Shown here one piece after another: positions 32,404-35,891 of a stretch of 35,891 nt of DNA. The stretch is from Paenibacillus koleovorans NBRC 103111 (lineage in GTDB: Bacteria > Bacillota > Bacilli > Paenibacillales > NBRC-103111), in the NCBI RefSeq assembly GCF_004000845.1, contig NZ_BIMA01000071.1, forward strand, positions 1 through 35,891. The letters are read 5' to 3'. A program made the translations under genes and the position numbers. The notes under the pieces were generated by a model. It was not told the origin of the DNA. It saw nothing but the letters and a program-made list of their open reading frames with translations, and did not search any database. How positions within the stretch are numbered: position 1 is the stretch's first letter; every line of letters begins with the position of its first letter.

Positions 32404-33796
32404 CGGCTTGCTCCCCTTCCTTTTCCCTAGCCGGACTCGACTCTAGCTCCATTTTCATCAAGGCAACAGTCCCGACGATTAGCGCTTCGTTCTCCGGCAC
32501 GAGCGGCCCGCGCAGCCCATGCAGGATGAATGACTCAGCCTCATAGCCGCCTTCCCGCAAGATACGTTCGGTCGGGATGTAGGTGGAAACACCGTTGGAG
32601 TAGCCCAGTACGATAACCGGGGCAAGGTCTGGGAAAAGGGACTTGATGCGCAGCGCGTAATCGGAAGGTACTTCGCCTTCCAACGCGACTAGAGTGGCCG
32701 CTTCCCCGAAGCGCCACAGCTGCACGATATGAGGCACTTCCCGCTTCACACGACCCTCTTGAAGCGCTTTCAGCGCGCGGCTTGCGGCGCGCCTCCTGTA
32801 GGCCGTATTGCGCTGGGTATCCGCAATGATCGCCTCCAGCTCCGCCGCTCCCCATCGCTCGGTGAACAGCCTGACGTCGCGCAGCGCCGCTTGCCAATGA
32901 CCGCCACGGTTAGCTGCTGGTTGGGTGGGGTTCGGCAAACTAGCCAACACTGCATTAACCTCTTCTGCCACGGTGTCTCCAGCCTCCCGCATTTCCATCT
33001 CGCTCAGCGACCGGAAACTGTCGCCGTTTACGCCGGCCGACGGCTTGATGTCCCCTGCGCAGCCTTGCAAGAAAAGCGCGGTACAGCCAGGGTGCATGGC
33101 CTCCAGCCGTGTGCATGCCTCGCCGACGAAATCGGCGGAGATCTGGTTCGCGCTCATGCTCGTCGGATGGCACGCGAAGCTGAACAACAAGCCGCGCATC
33201 ATCCCGGAGCGATCGGTCAGCTGCAGCACCGACAAATCGCGGTCAATCCGCTCCTTCGCGTTCGGCCGCATTCCCACTCCCTCGGCCGTCGTCAAGCGGC
33301 GCGATATGTTAGCTGCCGTTGTGCCTTGCACTGCTTGGAGCGTGCCTACTTCCAGCTTGGCGTAACACTCTGCTGCAAGCGCCACCAACTGGTCCCGCAA
33401 ACGGCGATAATATTCGATATCTTCCGAGTAGTCCACATCCAGATCGCGCTCCGGCCAATGGTCCTGCCCCATGCTATAACCGCCCCGGCGGCCGGTCGGC
33501 TCCTCCCCGGTCAAGTACATCGAGAAGTGCGTATGCGAGAAGTTGACTAAGATTTGCTCGGCGTTTAGCCCGAACGCCTCCTTCAAAGCAGCTCGGATGC
33601 CTGTCATGAAGCTGCGATCGCCACCCAGCGCATCCAGCGTCACGACGAGCAGCGTCATGTTCCCCTCTTGCAACAGCGCTGTTTTGGCGTAAATGTCGTC
33701 CAGCACGCCTTCGCGCTTCGTCTTTCTTCCCCCGAAGCCCGCCAGGAAAACCGGCTGCTCCGGTGTGATGCGCGCTTTGGCCAAGGCAAATTTCAT
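32387..33796 (-). CDS. Neutral/alkaline ceramidase-family protein, likely cytoplasmic
   Basis: This 469-residue protein resembles the catalytic part of neutral/alkaline non-lysosomal ceramidases: FLAGFGGR, a DDIYAKTALL segment, the HTH zinc-type motif (H88, H90) in FSHTHFS, FACHPTSM, and GYSNGVSTYIPTERIL near the end. Ceramidases hydrolyse the amide of ceramide. This copy has no signal peptide and lacks the C-terminal domain of secreted ceramidases, and its neighbours handle sugars, so hydrolysis of an amide-bearing sugar is a freer guess. ATG at 33796 follows AAAGGAG; the longer frame to 33871 has none. First gene of the locus; no convincing promoter is seen before it. Confidence 0.85.
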   Translation of the reverse strand: MKFALAKARITPEQPVFLAGFGGRKTKREGVLDDIYAKTALLQEGNMTLLVVTLDALGGDRSFMTGIRAALKEAFGLNAEQILVNFSHTHFSMYLTGEEPTGRRGGYSMGQDHWPERDLDVDYSEDIEYYRRLRDQLVALAAECYAKLEVGTLQAVQGTTAANISRRLTTAEGVGMRPNAKERIDRDLSVLQLTDRSGMMRGLLFSFACHPTSMSANQISADFVGEACTRLEAMHPGCTALFLQGCAGDIKPSAGVNGDSFRSLSEMEMREAGDTVAEEVNAVLASLPNPTQPAANRGGHWQAALRDVRLFTERWGAAELEAIIADTQRNTAYRRRAASRALKALQEGRVKREVPHIVQLWRFGEAATLVALEGEVPSDYALRIKSLFPDLAPVIVLGYSNGVSTYIPTERILREGGYEAESFILHGLRGPLVPENEALIVGTVALMKMELESSPAREKEGEQADAANK

Positions 33797-33922
33797 GCGT
33801 TCGACTCCTTTCCATATCCCCATAGTAGACCCGCCATTCCGGAAACGGTATAGACGGATCGGAAAAAACATGTGTTTTATTGAGCGGATGCTCGCTTCTT
33901 TTGTAGCCTCTGCAAGGAATAC

Positions 33923-33957
33923 AAAAAAAAGGCCCGAGCGTTTCGCGCATCAGGCCT
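33923..33957 (-). terminator. Terminator of the SLH protein gene
   Basis: On the minus strand AGGCCTGATGCG pairs with CGCTCGGGCCT (one bulge) and eight T follow. It separates the surface protein gene from the sugar locus downstream. Confidence 0.93.
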
Positions 33958-33971
33958 TTCCTGTCTTTCCA

Positions 33972-35657
33972 CTATTTGTACAACGTACCGTTCCGAATTC
34001 TTGCAAATGATTGCTTCGCCTCTGCATTCAGAGGAGTGATGTAGATCTGGAACGTGCTGACCCCGCTGACATCCAGATCCACATTCCGCTCCTCCCCCGC
34101 TGCGATCGAGTTGCTTGTATACAGTACCCGGTTATCCGCGACGATCATAAACTTGACCATAGCTGCCGCCGGAGCCCCGTCCTTCAAGGCAAGATTGGCC
34201 GTGAACCTCGAAGCCCTCTCGTCCAAATCATATTGCATCAGGAAGCTGCTGTGCGTCCCCTTCAAATTAATACTCATATCTACATCCGTACCGTAAACAG
34301 CAGATGTTACATTCCCAATGCCACTTACGACTCGAATGATTTGGCTGCTTAACGAGATCGTAGCTTTATTGCCGAATGACATGCCGAATGGAGTGTCGTG
34401 GATGTTGGACGGATCAATTCGATTTGGCAGCTTTGGAGCAGGTGTTGATGTCGGTGCCGGTGTCGGTGAAGCTGTGGTCGGCGTTGGCGATGCGGATGGG
34501 AACAAGATTTTATTGCCACTGCCCGCTTCAAATGCCCGGCTCAGCATAGTTGCCGCCTCCGCACGCGTGATCGGTGCTTGCGGTCGGAACGTCCCATCTG
34601 GGAAGCCGCTCACGAGCCGGTTTTCCACCGCAATCGCCGTTAAGCTTCGAGCCGATTGCGAGATCGAGCTGTAATCGCTGAACATCGCTTGAAGAATGCT
34701 ATTGTCCGCAAGCGAATTGTGGTCGAAGCCTCTGAGCTTCACCACGCCAATCGTAATATCTTCTCGAAGCGCAGGCTCGTTCGGCTTGTAAGCGACGTTG
34801 CCATTAGCCAACAAATATCCATTCAAGTAAGGCAATGCCGCTTCCACATAAGGCGTAAACCAGTCGCTCGGCGAAGTGTCCTCGAAGGAGGTTTGGGTTA
34901 CCCCGACCGAAGGCTCCAGCCCCGCGGCGAGCACCATAATTTTAGCCAGCTCGGCGCGTGTTACGTTGCGATCCGGGCGGAACATGCCATCCGGATAGCC
35001 GGAGAGAATATTGCGCTGCGCCATGTTTATGATGGCTTCATAGGCCCAGTGGCTGGAGCCGACGTCCGTAAATTGCTGGTTGCCGGCTGGTGGGGTTGGT
35101 GTCGGTTGCAAGGGCTGCTGCGTTGGAGTCGGTGTCGTTGTTGGTGTCGGTGTCGGTTGATTGGAAGGAGGAGCAGCGGTATTCGTATTGGACCCAGGGA
35201 TTTGGATTTTATCCATAAAATATCCCAAACGCTTTTGCTCTGCATCGAGAAGAACGATCACAATATCGAAACGGCCCGCGTCCAAATACCTGCCGAAGGG
35301 TGATGTCTCGAAGAGCTGCGGTGTTATAAAGATCATACTTTGGTCCAATTCGGCTTCAGTGAGTGTTCGAACACGTTCCGTATTAGGGGAAGCGGCTGAT
35401 AGTTTATAGGGTACGATCATGTATTGAGAAAAGCTTTGTACGGCTTCCGGCAGCTGGTCTCTATCGATATGAACGATAAGCTTGCTGGACCGCTCGTTAA
35501 CAAATTCGAAGTCCAAAGACACCCCGGTTGTAAACCGCGGAGTCCCTTGCCCCGTCCCTTCAGCCTGCATCGCACCGGATAGCGCGAACAACTGCAGCAC
35601 CAGCACCAATGTCAACGCGATTATAAGCTTTCGTTTCCCCTGTTTCCATACGACCAT
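33972..35657 (-). CDS. Secreted SLH-domain surface protein with NPCBM-like C-terminal domain
   Basis: This 561-residue exported protein has a signal peptide (about 1-32), an unassigned domain (40-155), and a Pro/Thr-rich linker (164-192). Three SLH domains follow, at about 196-245 (FTDVGSSHWAYEAI, GYPDGMFRPDRNVTRAE), 258-310 (more diverged) and 326-376 (GFPDGTFRPQAPITRAE). SLH triplets anchor proteins to pyruvylated secondary cell-wall polymers. A second PT-rich linker (388-408) leads to a C-terminal beta-domain (415-560) with an NPCBM-like ending, which may bind carbohydrate. GGGAGAG precedes the ATG. Confidence 0.9.
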   Translation of the reverse strand: MVVWKQGKRKLIIALTLVLVLQLFALSGAMQAEGTGQGTPRFTTGVSLDFEFVNERSSKLIVHIDRDQLPEAVQSFSQYMIVPYKLSAASPNTERVRTLTEAELDQSMIFITPQLFETSPFGRYLDAGRFDIVIVLLDAEQKRLGYFMDKIQIPGSNTNTAAPPSNQPTPTPTTTPTPTQQPLQPTPTPPAGNQQFTDVGSSHWAYEAIINMAQRNILSGYPDGMFRPDRNVTRAELAKIMVLAAGLEPSVGVTQTSFEDTSPSDWFTPYVEAALPYLNGYLLANGNVAYKPNEPALREDITIGVVKLRGFDHNSLADNSILQAMFSDYSSISQSARSLTAIAVENRLVSGFPDGTFRPQAPITRAEAATMLSRAFEAGSGNKILFPSASPTPTTASPTPAPTSTPAPKLPNRIDPSNIHDTPFGMSFGNKATISLSSQIIRVVSGIGNVTSAVYGTDVDMSINLKGTHSSFLMQYDLDERASRFTANLALKDGAPAAAMVKFMIVADNRVLYTSNSIAAGEERNVDLDVSGVSTFQIYITPLNAEAKQSFARIRNGTLYK

Positions 35658-35724
35658 GTTTTAGCACACTCTCCCTGTAATTTATTTCGCTTCCATATTC
35701 ACCCATATCAAAACTTTCCATCCT

Positions 35725-35733
35725 ATTATAGCA
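35725..35733 (-). promoter_or_regulatory. Extended -10 promoter of the SLH protein gene
   Basis: The minus strand reads TGCTATAAT, a consensus extended -10 element, 67 bases before the start codon. The -35 region is poor, as is usual with extended -10 promoters. Beyond it, to the window end (35734-35891), only AT-rich sequence and a small GTGTT/AACAC hairpin are seen. Confidence 0.7.
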
Positions 35734-35891
35734 AACGCGGGAGAATTTACTAGTTTTTTGTTGCATTATGTATCAGACTTGCCTCGTCAACCACTCCTCT
35801 ATAAATATAGTGTTATGAAGAACACCTTATTTGCTCATTCGTTCGCTTAGACGGGAAATAGCGATTCGCCATAGTTACACTTAGGTGTTGC

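Noticed and set aside
33797-33922. Promoter for the ceramidase-NagA unit
   Set aside because: Several TATACC- or TACTAT-like boxes exist but none has a fitting -35 element, so none is claimed, although a start here is expected after the terminator.

Overview
The window looks like a chromosomal segment of a moderately GC-rich, low-copy-repeat Firmicute, most likely of the family Paenibacillaceae (Paenibacillus or Cohnella type). The reasons are the Bacillus-type proteins SdhC (di-heme cytochrome b558), DnaB/DnaI primosome loaders, HemQ, YuiB and YqzM, strong AGGAGG ribosome binding sites, sigma-A type promoters, and a secreted protein with three SLH domains. No rRNA, tRNA, phage, insertion sequence or CRISPR array was seen. 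Species cannot be fixed from the sequence alone.

Bases 1-17,100 are mostly housekeeping. Succinate dehydrogenase sdhCAB (minus strand, with its own promoter and terminator) is divergent from a LysR regulator. A potassium-channel RCK protein (KtrA/KtrC type) follows, preceded by a clear c-di-AMP (ydaO/yuaA class) riboswitch with promoter and intrinsic terminator. A CPBP membrane protease runs convergently into uvrC and overlaps its 3' end. Then come trxA, a 44-residue YqzM-like membrane peptide, a HesB/IscA-like protein without cysteines, the primosome genes dnaB-dnaI, a YuiB-like membrane protein, hemQ, a zinc-ribbon protein, a YkhA-type acyl-CoA thioesterase and glutamate racemase. The trxA-uvrC-sdhCAB neighbourhood resembles the Bacillus arrangement.

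Bases 17,082-33,796 form an accessory, all-minus-strand carbohydrate locus. Read 5' to 3' it has: a ceramidase-family hydrolase, a NagA-like deacetylase, a sugar isomerase-like TIM barrel, a DegT-type PLP aminotransferase, a Gfo/Idh/MocA oxidoreductase and a tandem-GNAT protein. These genes are closely spaced or overlapping. Next, behind a gap with a near-consensus cre site, come an LplA-type lipoprotein, two LplB/LplC-type permeases, a 1259-residue heparinase II/III-like protein and an IolE-like TIM barrel. The block ends in the truncated remnant of a second Gfo/Idh/MocA gene and a strong terminator; a D-2-hydroxyacid dehydrogenase lies beyond it. The inferred job is uptake of an oligosaccharide, cytoplasmic lyase cleavage, deacetylation, and oxidation/transamination of an unusual amino sugar or uronic acid. 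The substrate is unknown. No transport ATPase, sugar kinase or dedicated regulator is encoded in the window.

Bases 33,923-35,891 carry an SLH-domain surface protein with a probable NPCBM-like C-terminal domain, its terminator and an extended -10 promoter. The most unusual structures are the large imperfect inverted repeat just upstream of the heparinase-like gene, the riboswitch-controlled lone RCK gene, the cysteine-less HesB protein, a 51-bp palindromic direct repeat, and the catabolic locus itself.
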